DNA of 64,000 bases from Bacillus pumilus (GCF_038738535.1 NZ_CP046128.1:124001-188000); one strand, 5' to 3'; positions 1-13,328 are shown, counted from the stretch's first letter. Numbers and translations: made by a program. Notes: generated from the sequence alone by a model not told the origin.

Positions 1-173
1 AAAAAATCAAAGTTATCAAAGTGGTTCGTGAAATCACTGGTCTTGGCTTGAAAGAAGCTAAAGAACTTGTTGACAACACTCCAAAACCACTTAAAGAAGG
101 TATTGCTAAAGAAGAAGCTGAAGAACTTAAAGCTAAGCTTGAAGAAGTTGGCGCTTCTGTAGAAGTTAAGTAA
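1..173 (+). CDS. rplL: Ribosomal protein L7/L12, C-terminal part
   Basis: This is the 3' end of the gene; the start lies outside the window. The frame begins at base 3 and encodes the C-terminal L7/L12 domain that contacts elongation factors, including the conserved [12 protein letters not shown] stretch and the terminal [11 protein letters not shown]7/L12 forms the flexible stalk of the 50S subunit and stimulates the GTPases EF-G and EF-Tu. It is followed by a terminator-like hairpin and then ybxB, the usual Bacillus rplKAJL-ybxB-rpoBC order. Confidence 0.97.
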
Positions 174-194
174 TCTTCGCCTAATCTTTTGGGA

Positions 195-226
195 AAGCTC
201 GCTTTTACTGGCGGGCTTTTTCTTTT
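195..226 (+). terminator. Hairpin with T-rich tail after rplL
   Basis: AAGCTCGC pairs with GCGGGCTT (one G-T wobble) around a short loop and is followed by TTTCTTTT. Some transcription presumably reads through into ybxB and rpoB, so it may act as an attenuator rather than a full stop. Confidence 0.7.
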
Positions 227-269
227 CTATTCTCCTGAAACGATTGAATCCAGAGGAGGTCCATTCATC

Positions 270-875
270 ATGAGTGACCACTATTATACGGAAAAGCCAT
301 CAGTGAAAAGCAATAAACAGACATGGGACTTCACCTTGAGAAACCGTACCTTTACTTTTACAAGTGACAGTGGAGTGTTTTCTAAGAAAGAAGTCGACTT
401 TGGTTCAAGGCTTTTAATTGAAGCTTTTGAAGAACCTGACGTGGATGGCGATGTCTTAGATGTCGGTTGCGGTTATGGACCGATTGGCTTATCGTTAGCA
501 AACGAAATGACGAGCCGCACCATTCATATGATTGATGTGAACGAAAGAGCAGTCGAACTTTCAAAGGAAAACGCTAAACATAATCGCATTGATAATGTCC
601 GCATCTATCAAAGTGATTTGTTCTCGAATGTTCATTCATCAGCTGCTTTTGCCTCTATACTGACCAATCCCCCAATACGGGCAGGGAAGAAAGTTGTACA
701 TGCGATCTTTGAAAAAAGTGCTGATCATTTATTGCCGGAAGGTGAGTTGTGGGTGGTTATTCAGAAAAAGCAGGGCGGACCATCTGCGATTGAAAAATTA
801 GAACAGCTCTTTGGAGAAGTCGAGGTTGTATTGAAAAAAAAGGGCTACTATATTATCAAAGCTAAAAAAGTTTGA
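270..875 (+). CDS. ybxB: RsmC-like class I methyltransferase YbxB
   Basis: A 201-residue SAM-dependent methyltransferase of the RsmC/RlmG (MTS domain) type, which methylate guanines in rRNA; the exact target in Bacillus is not visible from sequence. Motif I is seen as DVGCGYGPIG and the catalytic loop as TNPPIRAGK (an NPPI form of the NPPF/Y motif). The ATG at 270 is chosen because AGAGGAGG sits about 10 bases upstream and the product then starts MSDHYY as in B. subtilis; an in-frame extension back to 189 would overlap the terminator. It lies between rplL and rpoB, as in B. subtilis. Confidence 0.93.
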   Translation: MSDHYYTEKPSVKSNKQTWDFTLRNRTFTFTSDSGVFSKKEVDFGSRLLIEAFEEPDVDGDVLDVGCGYGPIGLSLANEMTSRTIHMIDVNERAVELSKENAKHNRIDNVRIYQSDLFSNVHSSAAFASILTNPPIRAGKKVVHAIFEKSADHLLPEGELWVVIQKKQGGPSAIEKLEQLFGEVEVVLKKKGYYIIKAKKV

Positions 876-1130
876 CGCAGTTTCCTAGCTGTGTTAACAT
901 TATAAAATGCCAATGTGTATATTTTGCTTGATAGGCTTAAAAAACAACTATTTTGTATAAATTATGCATACTTGGGAAAACTAATAAAATCGGTATTTGT
1001 TTTTGGATGTGGTTTTCTTATTTTAGAAACCCTTTTTTCTTTTGTCTTGTAAAAGTATTTCTTTACTGACATTTGAAAGGCTGAAATACTTTTTACACAT
1101 ATAATACGCATGATTTGAGGGGTGAATCAG
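876..1130 (+). promoter_or_regulatory. rpoB leader region with inverted repeat
   Basis: An AT-rich 255-base gap. The clearest element is a perfect 11-base inverted repeat, AAAAGTATTTC (1051-1061) with GAAATACTTTT (1083-1093), separated by 21 bases. A TATAAT lies at 1100-1105, only 25 bases before the start codon, without a well-spaced -35 box (TTGAAA at 1073-1078 is 21 bases away). The rpoB ribosome binding site is GAGGGGTG at 1117-1124. The repeat could be an RNA hairpin in the rplL-rpoB transcript or an operator. Confidence 0.45.
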
Positions 1131-4100
1131 TTGACAGGTCAACTAGTTCAGTATGGACGACACCGCCAGCGCAGAAGCTACGCACGCATAAGCGAAGTGT
1201 TAGAATTACCAAATCTCATTGAAATTCAAACCTCTTCTTATCAGTGGTTTCTTGATGAGGGTCTTAGAGAGATGTTTCAAGATATATCCCCAATTGAGGA
1301 TTTTACTGGTAACCTTTCTCTTGAATTCATTGATTACAGCCTAGGGGATCCTAAGTATCCTGTAGCAGAATCAAAAGAACGTGATGTAACTTACTCTGCT
1401 CCACTAAGAGTAAAAGTTCGTTTAATTAACAAAGAAACTGGAGAAGTAAAAGACCAAGATGTGTTCATGGGTGATTTCCCAATCATGACAGACACAGGTA
1501 CTTTTATCATTAACGGTGCGGAACGTGTAATCGTTTCTCAGTTAGTGCGTTCTCCAAGTGTATATTTCAGTGGTAAAGTAGACAAAAACGGTAAAAAAGG
1601 TTTTACTGCGACTGTCATTCCAAACCGTGGCGCATGGTTAGAATACGAAACTGATGCGAAGGATGTAGTCTATGTACGCATCGATCGCACACGTAAGTTG
1701 CCGGTTACGGTTCTTTTGCGTGCTCTCGGCTTCAGCTCTGATCAAGAGATTCTTGACCTCATTGGCGAGAATGAATACTTACGCAACACGCTGGAAAAAG
1801 ACAATACAGAGAATGCGGATAAAGCACTTCTCGAAATCTACGAGCGCCTCCGTCCTGGAGAGCCGCCAACTGTTGAAAATGCGAAAAGCCTGCTAGACTC
1901 TCGCTTCTTCGATCCGAAGAGATATGACCTAGCTAATGTTGGACGCTACAAGATTAATAAAAAGCTTCATATTAAAAATAGACTGTTCAATCAAAAATTG
2001 GCTGAAACGTTAGTTGACCCTGAAACAGGTGAAATTCTAGCAGAAAAAGGTCAAATTTTAGACAGAAGAGTTCTTGATAAAGTTCTTCCATACTTAGAAA
2101 ACGGCATCGGATTTAGAAAGCTTTATCCAAATGGTGGCGTAGTAGAAGATGAAGTAGAACTTCAATCTATTAAGATTTATGCACCGTCTGATCAAGAAGG
2201 CGAGCAAGTGATCAACGTGATCGGGAATGCATACGTAGAGGAAGCTGTGAAAAACATCACGCCTTCTGACATCATTGCATCGATCAGTTACTTCTTCAAC
2301 CTTCTTCATGGTGTAGGTGACACAGATGATATCGATCACCTTGGTAACCGTCGCCTGCGTTCTGTAGGTGAGCTTCTGCAAAACCAATTCCGTATTGGTT
2401 TAAGCAGAATGGAGCGTGTTGTTCGTGAAAGAATGTCGATCCAAGACACAAACACGATCACACCTCAGCAACTGATCAACATCCGTCCTGTGATCGCTTC
2501 TATCAAAGAGTTCTTTGGTAGCTCTCAGCTTTCTCAGTTCATGGATCAAACAAACCCGCTTGCTGAATTGACGCACAAACGTCGTCTGTCGGCGCTTGGA
2601 CCGGGTGGTTTGACACGTGAGCGTGCAGGAATGGAAGTTCGTGACGTTCACTACTCTCACTATGGCCGTATGTGTCCGATTGAAACACCAGAGGGTCCAA
2701 ACATCGGTTTGATCAACTCTCTATCTTCATTTGCAAAAGTGAATCGCTTCGGCTTTATTGAAACACCTTACCGCCGGGTTGACCCTGAAACAGGTAAAGT
2801 GACACCGAGAATCGATTACTTAACTGCTGATGAAGAGGATAACTACGTTGTAGCACAAGCGAATGCTATATTAGGTGAAGATGGTTCGTTTATCGATGAT
2901 AATATCATTGCTCGTTTCAGAGGGGAAAACACAGTTGTTCCTCGAAACCGCGTTGACTACATGGACGTTTCGCCAAAGCAGGTTGTTTCTGCAGCGACAG
3001 CATGTATCCCATTCTTAGAAAACGATGACTCTAACCGTGCTCTAATGGGAGCGAACATGCAACGTCAGGCTGTGCCTTTGATGCAGCCGGAATCACCGAT
3101 TGTTGGTACAGGTATGGAGTATGTATCAGGGAAAGACTCTGGTGCTGCTGTTATCTGCCGCTACCCTGGTGTTGTAGAACGTGTTGAAGCGAAAAATATT
3201 TGGGTTCGTCGCTATGAAGACGTTGACGGACAACAAGTCAAAGGAAATCTAGACAAATACAGCTTGCTGAAATTTGTCCGCTCTAACCAAGGGACTTGCT
3301 ACAACCAGCGTCCAATCGTAAGTGTTGGAGATGAAGTCGTAAAAGGAGAAATCCTTGCAGACGGTCCTTCAATGGAAAAAGGTGAATTGGCTCTAGGACG
3401 TAACGTCATGGTCGGCTTCATGACTTGGGACGGTTATAACTACGAGGATGCGATCATCATGAGTGAGCGCCTTGTAAAAGATGACGTCTACACGTCTATT
3501 CATATTGAAGAATATGAATCAGAAGCTCGTGATACAAAGCTTGGACCGGAAGAAATCACTCGTGATATTCCAAACGTTGGGGAAGATGCTTTACGCAACC
3601 TTGACGAGCGCGGAATCATCCGTATTGGTGCAGAAGTAAAAGACGGAGACCTTCTTGTAGGGAAAGTAACGCCTAAAGGTGTAACAGAACTAACAGCTGA
3701 AGAACGTCTATTACATGCAATCTTCGGTGAAAAGGCTCGTGAAGTGCGTGATACGTCTCTACGTGTTCCACACGGCGGCGGCGGAATTATCCACGACGTC
3801 AAAGTCTTTAACCGTGAAGATGGAGATGAATTACCTCCAGGTGTAAACCAGTTAGTCCGCGTATACATCGTTCAGAAGCGTAAAATTTCTGAAGGTGACA
3901 AAATGGCCGGACGACATGGTAACAAAGGGGTTATCTCTAAAATCCTTCCAGAAGAAGATATGCCGTATCTTCCAGATGGAACACCGATTGATATCATGTT
4001 AAACCCTCTAGGGGTACCATCTCGTATGAACATCGGTCAGGTACTTGAGCTTCATATGGGTATGGCTGCACGTTACCTTGGCATCCACATTGCGTCACCA

Positions 4101-4712
4101 GTATTTGATGGTGCGCGCGAGGAAGATGTTTGGGAAACGCTTGAAGAAGCAGGTATGTCCCGTGATGCAAAAACAGTCCTTTATGACGGTCGAACTGGTG
4201 AACCATTCGATAACCGTGTATCAGTCGGAATCATGTACATGATCAAACTGGCTCACATGGTTGACGATAAACTTCACGCTCGTTCAACTGGACCATACTC
4301 ACTTGTTACGCAGCAGCCACTTGGCGGTAAAGCCCAGTTTGGTGGTCAGCGTTTCGGAGAGATGGAAGTATGGGCGCTTGAAGCTTACGGTGCAGCATAC
4401 ACACTTCAAGAGATCTTAACAGTTAAATCGGATGACGTTGTAGGTCGTGTGAAAACATACGAGGCCATCGTCAAAGGGGATAACGTCCCTGAACCAGGTG
4501 TCCCTGAATCATTCAAAGTGTTAATTAAAGAACTTCAAAGTTTAGGTATGGATGTCAAAATCCTATCTGGCGATGAAGAAGAGATAGAAATGAGAGATTT
4601 AGAAGACGATGAGGAAACGAAGAAAGCAGACGGATTAGCGTTATCTAATGACGAAGATGCTGCAGACCTCGCACCTGTCGATCTTGAACGTGACGCAGTC
4701 ACAAAAGAATGA
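1131..4712 (+). CDS. rpoB: RNA polymerase beta subunit
   Basis: A 1193-residue catalytic beta subunit, the same length as in B. subtilis. The TTG at 1131 is chosen because the B. subtilis protein starts at the matching residue (MTGQLVQYG); an in-frame GTG lies three codons upstream, inside the ribosome binding site. The rifampicin pocket is wild type, with Q469, D472, H482, R484 and S487 in B. subtilis numbering. The acidic C-terminal tail ([17 protein letters not shown]) is typical of Bacillaceae. rpoC follows after 57 bases and is surely co-transcribed. Beta and beta' form the active centre cleft of the polymerase. Confidence 0.99.
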   Translation: MTGQLVQYGRHRQRRSYARISEVLELPNLIEIQTSSYQWFLDEGLREMFQDISPIEDFTGNLSLEFIDYSLGDPKYPVAESKERDVTYSAPLRVKVRLINKETGEVKDQDVFMGDFPIMTDTGTFIINGAERVIVSQLVRSPSVYFSGKVDKNGKKGFTATVIPNRGAWLEYETDAKDVVYVRIDRTRKLPVTVLLRALGFSSDQEILDLIGENEYLRNTLEKDNTENADKALLEIYERLRPGEPPTVENAKSLLDSRFFDPKRYDLANVGRYKINKKLHIKNRLFNQKLAETLVDPETGEILAEKGQILDRRVLDKVLPYLENGIGFRKLYPNGGVVEDEVELQSIKIYAPSDQEGEQVINVIGNAYVEEAVKNITPSDIIASISYFFNLLHGVGDTDDIDHLGNRRLRSVGELLQNQFRIGLSRMERVVRERMSIQDTNTITPQQLINIRPVIASIKEFFGSSQLSQFMDQTNPLAELTHKRRLSALGPGGLTRERAGMEVRDVHYSHYGRMCPIETPEGPNIGLINSLSSFAKVNRFGFIETPYRRVDPETGKVTPRIDYLTADEEDNYVVAQANAILGEDGSFIDDNIIARFRGENTVVPRNRVDYMDVSPKQVVSAATACIPFLENDDSNRALMGANMQRQAVPLMQPESPIVGTGMEYVSGKDSGAAVICRYPGVVERVEAKNIWVRRYEDVDGQQVKGNLDKYSLLKFVRSNQGTCYNQRPIVSVGDEVVKGEILADGPSMEKGELALGRNVMVGFMTWDGYNYEDAIIMSERLVKDDVYTSIHIEEYESEARDTKLGPEEITRDIPNVGEDALRNLDERGIIRIGAEVKDGDLLVGKVTPKGVTELTAEERLLHAIFGEKAREVRDTSLRVPHGGGGIIHDVKVFNREDGDELPPGVNQLVRVYIVQKRKISEGDKMAGRHGNKGVISKILPEEDMPYLPDGTPIDIMLNPLGVPSRMNIGQVLELHMGMAARYLGIHIASPVFDGAREEDVWETLEEAGMSRDAKTVLYDGRTGEPFDNRVSVGIMYMIKLAHMVDDKLHARSTGPYSLVTQQPLGGKAQFGGQRFGEMEVWALEAYGAAYTLQEILTVKSDDVVGRVKTYEAIVKGDNVPEPGVPESFKVLIKELQSLGMDVKILSGDEEEIEMRDLEDDEETKKADGLALSNDEDAADLAPVDLERDAVTKE

Positions 4713-4769
4713 AACGATTAGAGCAAGTGACTAGGGTATAACCCGAAGATTAAAAGGGAGGTAGGCCCC

Positions 4770-7700
4770 TTGCTAGATGTGAACAATTTTGAGTATATGA
4801 ACATCGGTCTCGCATCACCTGATAAAATCCGTTCTTGGTCTTTTGGTGAAGTGAAAAAGCCTGAAACGATTAACTATCGTACACTGAAACCTGAAAAAGA
4901 TGGTCTCTTTTGTGAACGTATCTTCGGACCGCAAAAAGACTGGGAATGTCATTGTGGAAAGTATAAACGCGTTCGTTATAAGGGTGTTGTATGTGACCGT
5001 TGTGGTGTAGAAGTAACACGGGCAAAAGTCCGTCGTGAGAGAATGGGGCATATCGAACTGGCTGCCCCAGTTTCCCACATTTGGTATTTCAAAGGTATCC
5101 CAAGCCGTATGGGTCTTGTTCTTGATATGTCACCACGTGCGTTAGAAGAAGTGATTTACTTCGCTTCTTACGTTGTAACAGATCCGGGCAACACACCGCT
5201 TGAGAAGAAACAACTTCTTTCTGAGAAGGAATTCCGTGCTTATTTAGATAAATACGGTAATACGTTCCAAGCAGCTATGGGTGCAGAAGCAATCAATAAA
5301 CTTCTTCAAGATATCGATCTTGTAAAAGAAGTAGATACACTGAAAGAAGAGCTGAAAACTGCTCAAGGACAGCGTCGTACACGTGCGATTAAACGCCTTG
5401 AAGTGCTAGAAGCCTTCCGTAACTCAGGAAACAAACCATCATGGATGATTCTTGATGTACTTCCGGTTATTCCGCCAGAATTACGTCCAATGGTCCAGCT
5501 TGATGGTGGACGTTTTGCTACTTCTGACTTAAACGACCTTTATCGTCGTGTTATCAACCGTAACAATCGTCTGAAACGTTTATTAGATCTTGGTGCGCCA
5601 AGCATCATCGTTCAGAACGAGAAGCGTATGCTTCAAGAAGCTGTCGATGCCTTGATTGATAATGGACGTAGAGGCCGACCAGTAACAGGACCAGGAAATA
5701 GACCATTGAAATCTCTTTCTCATATGCTGAAAGGGAAACAAGGACGTTTCCGTCAAAACTTGCTCGGTAAACGTGTTGACTATTCTGGACGTTCCGTTAT
5801 CGTCGTAGGACCACATTTGAAAATGTATCAGTGTGGACTTCCGAAAGAAATGGCTCTTGAATTATTCAAACCATTCGTGATGAAGGAGCTTGTTGAAAAA
5901 GGTTTAGCTCACAACATCAAGAGTGCGAAGCGTAAAATTGAGCGCGTGCAGCCGGAAGTATGGGATGTTTTAGAATCAGTTATTCGTGAGCACCCAGTCT
6001 TACTAAACCGTGCACCGACTCTTCACAGACTTGGTATTCAAGCGTTTGAACCTACACTTGTGGAAGGACGCGCAATTCGTCTGCATCCACTTGTATGTAC
6101 AGCCTACAACGCTGACTTTGACGGTGACCAAATGGCGGTTCACGTACCATTATCTGCTGAGGCTCAAGCTGAAGCTCGTATCTTAATGCTTGCTGCTCAA
6201 AACATTTTGAACCCGAAAGATGGAAAACCTGTTGTTACGCCATCTCAGGATATGGTGCTTGGTAACTACTACCTTACACTTGAGCGTAAAGGTGCTATCG
6301 GAGAAGGTATGGTCTTCAAAGATACTGACGAAGCCCTTCTAGCTTATCAAAATGGGTATGTGCATCTTCATACACGTGTAGCTGTTGCAGCTAGCTCGTT
6401 GAAGAATGTGACATTCACTGATGAACAGCGTTCTAAATTGTTGATTACAACAGTCGGAAAACTGATCTTTAACGAAATCTTACCGGAATCATTCCCTTAC
6501 ATGAATGAGCCGACAAAGAGCAATATTGAAGAAAAAACGCCTGACCGCTTCTTCCTTGAAAAAGGTGAGGATGTCAAAGCTGCGATCGAGAAACAAGAAA
6601 TCAATGCGCCGTTCAAAAAAGGTATTTTAGGTAAAATCATTGCGGAAATCTTTAAGAGATTCCATATCACTGAGACATCTAAAATGCTTGATCGCATGAA
6701 AAATCTTGGTTTCAAATACTCTACTAAAGCGGGTATTACGGTTGGTGTGTCTGACATCGTCGTATTAGATGATAAGCAGAAGATCCTCGAAGAAGCACAA
6801 GCAAAAGTAGATAACGTCTTGAAGCAATTCAGACGTGGTTTGATTACTGAAGAAGAGCGTTACGAGAGAGTCATTTCGATCTGGAGTTCTTCTAAAGATG
6901 TCATCCAAGGTAAACTGATGAAGTCCCTTGATGAAGTCAACCCAATCTACATGATGAGTGACTCTGGAGCGCGTGGTAACGCATCTAACTTCACTCAGCT
7001 GGCTGGTATGCGTGGTCTGATGGCCAACCCGGCTGGACGTATCATTGAACTTCCGATTAAATCTAGTTTCCGTGAAGGTTTAACCGTATTGGAATACTTT
7101 ATTTCCACTCACGGAGCGCGTAAAGGTCTTGCCGATACAGCCCTTAAAACAGCTGACTCAGGTTACCTTACGCGTCGTCTCGTCGATGTTGCACAGGATG
7201 TTATCATCCGTGAAACAGATTGCGGTACAGACCGTGGTATCTTGGCGAAGTCCATTAGAGAAGGAAATGAAATTATTGAGAAGCTTGAAGAACGTCTGAT
7301 CGGACGTTTTGCAAGAAAACCAATTGTTCATCCTGAAACGGGCGAAGTCATTGTGGACGAAAACGAACTAATTGATGAAGATAAAGCACTTGAAGTAGTT
7401 GAAGCAGGAATTGAGGAAGTATGGATCCGTTCTGCATTTACATGTAACACGCCTCATGGTGTATGTAAACGATGCTACGGCCGTAACCTTGCAACTGGTA
7501 CTGACGTTGAAGTCGGTGAAGCAGTTGGAATCATCGCTGCTCAATCAATCGGTGAGCCAGGAACACAGCTTACAATGCGTACGTTCCACACCGGTGGGGT
7601 AGCAGGAGACGATATCACACAAGGTTTACCTCGTATCCAAGAGCTATTTGAAGCGCGTAATCCGAAAGGGCAAGCGACCATTTCTGAAATTGATGGTGTC

Positions 7701-8369
7701 GTTGCTGAAATTAACGATGTTCGTGACAAGCAGCAGGAAATTGTGGTTCAAGGCGACGTTGAAACTCGTTCTTACACAGCTCCTTACAATGCGCGTCTGA
7801 AAGTTGTTGAAGGTGACAAAGTCACTCGTGGTCAAGTACTGACAGAAGGTTCGATCGATCCGAAAGAACTTCTTAAAGTGACTGACATGACAGCTGTTCA
7901 AGAATATCTGCTTCATGAAGTACAAAAAGTATATCGTATGCAAGGGGTAGAAATCGGAGATAAGCACGTTGAGGTAATGGTTCGCCAAATGCTTCGTAAA
8001 GTGCGTGTCGCTGATGCAGGGGATACAGATGTATTACCAGGCACACTTCTGGATGTACATCAATTCACTGAAGCGAACAAAAAAGTACTATTCGAAGGCA
8101 AACGTCCTGCAACAGGCCGTCCAGTTCTTCTTGGTATTACAAAAGCATCGCTTGAAACAGACTCATTCTTGTCTGCGGCATCCTTCCAAGAAACGACTCG
8201 TGTCCTAACAGATGCGGCGATCAAAGGAAAACGTGATGAACTGCTTGGCTTGAAAGAGAATGTTATCATCGGTAAACTTGTTCCAGCTGGAACAGGAATG
8301 CCAAACTACCGTAAAGTTAAGCCGGTTTCACAAGTGCAGCCGTCTGACGATATGGTTCCTGTAGAGTAA
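4770..8369 (+). CDS. rpoC: RNA polymerase beta' subunit
   Basis: A 1199-residue beta' subunit, full length for Bacillus. The N-terminal zinc site is C60, C62, C75 and C78. The catalytic magnesium triad NADFDGD places the aspartates at 449, 451 and 453. The C-terminal part has a second cysteine cluster ([13 protein letters not shown]) and the trigger loop/bridge helix region. It starts at TTG 4770, with GGGAGGT 8 bases upstream. The gene forms an operon with rpoB. Confidence 0.99.
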   Translation: MLDVNNFEYMNIGLASPDKIRSWSFGEVKKPETINYRTLKPEKDGLFCERIFGPQKDWECHCGKYKRVRYKGVVCDRCGVEVTRAKVRRERMGHIELAAPVSHIWYFKGIPSRMGLVLDMSPRALEEVIYFASYVVTDPGNTPLEKKQLLSEKEFRAYLDKYGNTFQAAMGAEAINKLLQDIDLVKEVDTLKEELKTAQGQRRTRAIKRLEVLEAFRNSGNKPSWMILDVLPVIPPELRPMVQLDGGRFATSDLNDLYRRVINRNNRLKRLLDLGAPSIIVQNEKRMLQEAVDALIDNGRRGRPVTGPGNRPLKSLSHMLKGKQGRFRQNLLGKRVDYSGRSVIVVGPHLKMYQCGLPKEMALELFKPFVMKELVEKGLAHNIKSAKRKIERVQPEVWDVLESVIREHPVLLNRAPTLHRLGIQAFEPTLVEGRAIRLHPLVCTAYNADFDGDQMAVHVPLSAEAQAEARILMLAAQNILNPKDGKPVVTPSQDMVLGNYYLTLERKGAIGEGMVFKDTDEALLAYQNGYVHLHTRVAVAASSLKNVTFTDEQRSKLLITTVGKLIFNEILPESFPYMNEPTKSNIEEKTPDRFFLEKGEDVKAAIEKQEINAPFKKGILGKIIAEIFKRFHITETSKMLDRMKNLGFKYSTKAGITVGVSDIVVLDDKQKILEEAQAKVDNVLKQFRRGLITEEERYERVISIWSSSKDVIQGKLMKSLDEVNPIYMMSDSGARGNASNFTQLAGMRGLMANPAGRIIELPIKSSFREGLTVLEYFISTHGARKGLADTALKTADSGYLTRRLVDVAQDVIIRETDCGTDRGILAKSIREGNEIIEKLEERLIGRFARKPIVHPETGEVIVDENELIDEDKALEVVEAGIEEVWIRSAFTCNTPHGVCKRCYGRNLATGTDVEVGEAVGIIAAQSIGEPGTQLTMRTFHTGGVAGDDITQGLPRIQELFEARNPKGQATISEIDGVVAEINDVRDKQQEIVVQGDVETRSYTAPYNARLKVVEGDKVTRGQVLTEGSIDPKELLKVTDMTAVQEYLLHEVQKVYRMQGVEIGDKHVEVMVRQMLRKVRVADAGDTDVLPGTLLDVHQFTEANKKVLFEGKRPATGRPVLLGITKASLETDSFLSAASFQETTRVLTDAAIKGKRDELLGLKENVIIGKLVPAGTGMPNYRKVKPVSQVQPSDDMVPVE

Positions 8370-8410
8370 TCTTTCTCGTGAGATTCCTATAAAATCATCA
8401 AAAAATGGTG

Positions 8411-8469
8411 AAGGATGTCAAGATAATCTGTCATATGATATTGACATCCTTCTGCCATGATGATAATAT
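8411..8469 (+). promoter_or_regulatory. Inverted repeat and likely promoter of the ybxF-str operon
   Basis: AAGGATGTCAA (8411-8421) is the exact reverse complement of TTGACATCCTT (8441-8451). The right arm contains a perfect -35 box, TTGACA (8441-8446). A -10-like TAATAT lies at 8464-8469 (17-base spacer); GATAAT at 8462-8467 is the alternative with a 15-base spacer. No T-tract follows the repeat, so it does not look like a normal rpoC terminator. It may combine a promoter for ybxF-rpsL-rpsG-fusA with an operator or RNA hairpin. Confidence 0.5.
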
Positions 8470-8514
8470 AACCAAGGTGCTCAAAATAAAACCTGTTACT
8501 TTGGAGGATATTCG

Positions 8515-8763
8515 ATGTCTTATGATAAAGTATCACAGGCTCAATCCATTATTATTGGTACGAAGCAAACAGTAAAAGCTCTGAAACGAGATTCAGTAAA
8601 GGAAATCGTCGTAGCGAAAGATGCTGATCCTGCTTTAACAGCTAGTGTAATAAAACTAGCGCAAGAGAAGGGTGTAGACATTTTAGTGGTAGATTCCATG
8701 AAAAAGCTCGGCAAAGCCTGCGGAATTGAAGTTGGGGCAGCAGCTGTTGCCATTATGTTATAG
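8515..8763 (+). CDS. ybxF: L7Ae-family K-turn RNA-binding protein YbxF
   Basis: An 82-residue protein of the L7Ae/L30e/YbxF family, also named rplGB. It binds kink-turn RNAs and is associated with ribosomes; its exact job in Bacillus is not settled. Visible family features are the [10 protein letters not shown] region and the C-terminal [16 protein letters not shown] helix-strand. TTTGGAGGA precedes the ATG. Its place between rpoC and rpsL is conserved across Firmicutes. Confidence 0.95.
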   Translation: MSYDKVSQAQSIIIGTKQTVKALKRDSVKEIVVAKDADPALTASVIKLAQEKGVDILVVDSMKKLGKACGIEVGAAAVAIML

Positions 8764-8791
8764 CGTACTTGTTTTGTTTTTGCATGTGTAA

Positions 8792-9295
<504 letters not shown>

Positions 9296-9308
9296 TACAA
9301 ACAAACAT

Positions 9309-9886
<578 letters not shown>

Positions 9887-9940
9887 GATTTATACCAAAC
9901 TAAAAAAACTATTCCCTAATAAGGAAGGAGAAATTACCCA

Positions 9941-12019
9941 ATGGCAAGAGAGTTCTCCTTAGACAAAACTCGTAATATTGGTATCATGGCTCACATCGAT
10001 GCCGGTAAAACGACAACGACTGAGCGTATCTTATACTACACTGGTCGTATCCATAAAATTGGCGAAACTCACGAAGGAGCTTCCCAAATGGACTGGATGG
10101 AGCAGGAGCAAGAACGTGGTATTACAATCACTTCTGCTGCTACTACAGCACAATGGAAAGGTTACCGTGTAAACATCATCGATACACCAGGACACGTAGA
10201 TTTCACAGTTGAAGTTGAACGTTCTTTACGTGTACTTGATGGTGCGGTTACTGTTCTAGATGCACAATCAGGTGTAGAGCCACAAACTGAAACGGTTTGG
10301 CGCCAAGCAACAACTTACGGAGTACCTCGTATCGTATTCATTAACAAAATGGATAAAACAGGTGCGGACTTCCTTTACTCTGTAGGCACATTAAGAGATC
10401 GTCTTCAAGCGAACGCTCATGCAATTCAATTGCCGATCGGCGCTGAAGATCAATTCGAAGGAATCATCGACCTTGTAGAAAACGTAGCATACTTCTACGA
10501 AGATGACCTTGGAACTCGCTCTGATGCACAAGAAATCCCTGCTGAGTATAAAGACAAAGCTGAAGAGCTTCGCAACAGCCTAATTGAAGCTGTCGCTGAG
10601 CTTGACGAAGAGCTTATGGAAAAATACCTTGAGGGTGAAGAAATTACAATTCCTGAATTGAAAGCTGCAATCCGTAAAGGAACGTTGAATGTTGAATTCT
10701 ATCCAGTTCTTGTTGGATCTGCTTTCAAAAACAAAGGTGTTCAGCTTGTACTTGACGCTGTGCTTGATTACCTTCCTGCACCAACTGATGTTGCTGCAAT
10801 CAAAGGTACCTTGCCAGATTCAAATGAAGAGGTTGTACGTGAGTCTACTGATGACGCACCATTCGCAGCCCTTGCTTTTAAAGTAATGACTGACCCTTAT
10901 GTTGGGAAACTAACTTTCTTCCGTGTATACTCTGGAACACTTGATTCTGGTTCTTACGTGAAGAACTCTTCTAAGAACAAGCGTGAGCGTGTTGGACGTA
11001 TCCTTCAAATGCACGCAAACAGCCGTGAAGAAATTTCTACTGTATATGCAGGGGATATCGCAGCAGCTGTAGGTCTTAAAGATACATCAACTGGTGACAC
11101 TCTTTGTGACGAGAAAAGTCTTGTTATCCTTGAGTCTATGGAATTCCCAGAGCCAGTTATCGATGTAGCAATCGAGCCTAAGTCTAAGGCTGACCAAGAT
11201 AAAATGGGTATCGCTTTAGCTAAACTAGCTGAAGAGGATCCAACTTTCCGTACACAAACAAACACTGAAACTGGTCAAACGATCATCTCTGGTATGGGTG
11301 AGCTTCACCTTGATATCATTGTTGACCGTATGAAGCGTGAGTTCAAGGTTGAAGCTAACGTAGGAGCTCCTCAAGTTGCGTACCGTGAAACATTCCGTTC
11401 TGGTGCAAAAGTTGAAGGTAAATTCGTACGTCAGTCTGGTGGACGCGGTCAGTTCGGACACGTTTGGATCGAATTCGAACCAAACGAAGAAGGCGCAGGC
11501 TTCGAATTCCAAAATGCAATCGTCGGTGGGGTTGTTCCTCGTGAATACATTCCAGCTATTCAAGCAGGTCTTGAAGATTCACTTGAAAATGGTGTATTAG
11601 CTGGATTCCCATTAATCGACATCAAAGCAAAATTATTTGATGGATCTTACCACGATGTTGACTCTAACGAAATGGCGTTTAAAATTGCTGCATCTATGGC
11701 ATTGAAAAATGCTGTCAGCAAATGTAACCCAGTTCTACTTGAGCCAATGATGAAAGTGGAAGTCGTTATCCCTGAAGAATACATGGGAGACATCATGGGT
11801 GATATCACATCTCGTCGTGGACGTGTAGAAGGTATGGAAGCTCGCGGTAACGCTCAAGTTGTTCGCGCAATGGTTCCACTTTCTGAAATGTTCGGATATG
11901 CAACTGCACTCCGTTCTAATACACAAGGACGCGGTACTTTCACTATGCACATGGATCACTACGAAGAAGTGCCTAAGAGCATCAGTGAAGAAATCATCAA
12001 AAAAAATAAAGGTGAATAA
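9941..12019 (+). CDS. fusA: Elongation factor G
   Basis: A 692-residue translocase GTPase, full length. G1 is [16 protein letters not shown]2 includes [10 protein letters not shown]3 is DTPGHVDF and G4 is NKMDKTGAD. Domains II to V follow, ending with [10 protein letters not shown]. It drives translocation of tRNA and mRNA on the ribosome and, with RRF, recycling. AAGGAAGGAG precedes the ATG. rpsG lies 54 bases upstream, in the str operon. Confidence 0.99.
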   Translation: MAREFSLDKTRNIGIMAHIDAGKTTTTERILYYTGRIHKIGETHEGASQMDWMEQEQERGITITSAATTAQWKGYRVNIIDTPGHVDFTVEVERSLRVLDGAVTVLDAQSGVEPQTETVWRQATTYGVPRIVFINKMDKTGADFLYSVGTLRDRLQANAHAIQLPIGAEDQFEGIIDLVENVAYFYEDDLGTRSDAQEIPAEYKDKAEELRNSLIEAVAELDEELMEKYLEGEEITIPELKAAIRKGTLNVEFYPVLVGSAFKNKGVQLVLDAVLDYLPAPTDVAAIKGTLPDSNEEVVRESTDDAPFAALAFKVMTDPYVGKLTFFRVYSGTLDSGSYVKNSSKNKRERVGRILQMHANSREEISTVYAGDIAAAVGLKDTSTGDTLCDEKSLVILESMEFPEPVIDVAIEPKSKADQDKMGIALAKLAEEDPTFRTQTNTETGQTIISGMGELHLDIIVDRMKREFKVEANVGAPQVAYRETFRSGAKVEGKFVRQSGGRGQFGHVWIEFEPNEEGAGFEFQNAIVGGVVPREYIPAIQAGLEDSLENGVLAGFPLIDIKAKLFDGSYHDVDSNEMAFKIAASMALKNAVSKCNPVLLEPMMKVEVVIPEEYMGDIMGDITSRRGRVEGMEARGNAQVVRAMVPLSEMFGYATALRSNTQGRGTFTMHMDHYEEVPKSISEEIIKKNKGE

Positions 12020-12048
12020 TTGATTTTGCCTTTAAACTAAAGTATAAC
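12020..12048 (+). promoter_or_regulatory. Candidate tuf promoter
   Basis: TTGATT (12020-12025) and TATAAC (12043-12048) are separated by exactly 17 bases, directly after the fusA stop codon. EF-Tu is needed in excess over EF-G, so a private promoter is plausible; not proven here. Confidence 0.5.
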
Positions 12049-12062
12049 TACTATTGAAGATC

Positions 12063-12091
12063 AGAAAGTGAGAGGTAACTCTTCACTTTCT
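12063..12091 (+). other. Hairpin in the fusA-tuf gap
   Basis: AGAAAGTGA (12063-12071) pairs with TCACTTTCT (12083-12091), with a further GAG/CTC pairing inside. There is no T-tract, so it is not an intrinsic terminator; it could be a processing or stabilising structure for the tuf mRNA. Confidence 0.5.
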
Positions 12092-12137
12092 ATCACTCTA
12101 TACCAAATACAATGAACCTTTAAGGAGGATTTTTAGA

Positions 12138-13328
12138 ATGGCTAAAGAAAAATTCGACCGTTCCAAATCGCATGCTAACATTGGTACAATTGGACACGTT
12201 GACCATGGTAAAACAACTCTAACTGCTGCTATCTCAACAGTTCTTCATAAGAAATCTGGTAAAGGTACGGCTATGGCTTATGACCAAATCGATGGTGCTC
12301 CAGAAGAGCGCGAGCGTGGAATCACAATCTCAACAGCACACGTTGAGTATGAAACTGAAACTCGTCACTATGCACACGTAGACTGCCCAGGACACGCTGA
12401 CTATGTTAAAAACATGATCACTGGTGCTGCTCAAATGGACGGCGCGATCTTAGTAGTATCTGCTGCTGATGGTCCAATGCCACAAACACGTGAGCACATC
12501 CTACTTTCTCGTAACGTAGGTGTACCATACATCGTAGTATTCCTTAACAAATGTGACATGGTTGACGATGAAGAGTTACTTGAACTTGTTGAAATGGAAG
12601 TTCGTGACCTTCTTTCTGACTATGACTTCCCTGGTGACGATGTACCTGTTATCAAAGGTTCTGCTCTTAAAGCTCTTGAAGGTGATGCTGATTACGAAGC
12701 AAAAATCTTTGAACTTATGGATGCAGTTGATGAGTACATCCCAACTCCAGAGCGTGACACTGAGAAGCCATTCATGATGCCAGTTGAGGACGTATTCTCA
12801 ATCACTGGTCGTGGAACAGTTGCTACTGGTCGTGTTGAGCGTGGACAAGTTAAAGTCGGTGACGAAGTTGAAATCATCGGTCTTCAAGAAGAAAACGGTA
12901 AAACAACTGTTACAGGTGTTGAAATGTTCCGTAAGCTTCTTGACTATGCTGAAGCTGGTGACAACATCGGTGCACTACTTCGTGGTGTATCTCGTGAAGA
13001 TATCCAACGTGGTCAAGTACTTGCTAAACCAGGTACAATCACTCCACATAGCCGTTTCAAAGCTGAAGTTTATGTACTTTCTAAAGAAGAGGGTGGACGT
13101 CATACTCCATTCTTCGCTAACTACCGTCCGCAGTTCTACTTCCGTACAACTGACGTAACTGGTATCGTACATCTTCCAGAAGGTACTGAAATGGTAATGC
13201 CTGGCGATAACACTGAGATGGAAGTTGAACTTATCTCTACTATCGCTATCGAAGAAGGAACTCGTTTCTCTATCCGTGAGGGTGGACGTACTGTAGGTTC
13301 TGGCGTCGTTTCAACTATCATTAAGTAA
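12138..13328 (+). CDS. tuf: Elongation factor Tu
   Basis: A 396-residue EF-Tu, the same length as in B. subtilis. GTPase motifs are GHVDHGKTT (G1), DCPGHADY (G3) and NKCDMVDD (G4), followed by the two beta-barrel domains. It carries aminoacyl-tRNA to the ribosomal A site. The ribosome binding site is AAGGAGGA. The codon choice is strongly biased to preferred codons (for example CGT for Arg, GTA/GTT for Val), as expected for one of the most abundant proteins. A terminator follows at once. Confidence 0.99.
   Translation: MAKEKFDRSKSHANIGTIGHVDHGKTTLTAAISTVLHKKSGKGTAMAYDQIDGAPEERERGITISTAHVEYETETRHYAHVDCPGHADYVKNMITGAAQMDGAILVVSAADGPMPQTREHILLSRNVGVPYIVVFLNKCDMVDDEELLELVEMEVRDLLSDYDFPGDDVPVIKGSALKALEGDADYEAKIFELMDAVDEYIPTPERDTEKPFMMPVEDVFSITGRGTVATGRVERGQVKVGDEVEIIGLQEENGKTTVTGVEMFRKLLDYAEAGDNIGALLRGVSREDIQRGQVLAKPGTITPHSRFKAEVYVLSKEEGGRHTPFFANYRPQFYFRTTDVTGIVHLPEGTEMVMPGDNTEMEVELISTIAIEEGTRFSIREGGRTVGSGVVSTIIK

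Noticed and set aside
189..269. Upstream in-frame extension of ybxB
   Set aside because: It runs through the rplL terminator and skips a strong ribosome binding site in front of ATG 270.
3500..3868. A 122-codon minus-strand frame inside rpoB
   Set aside because: Antisense shadow of a highly conserved region, with no start signals.
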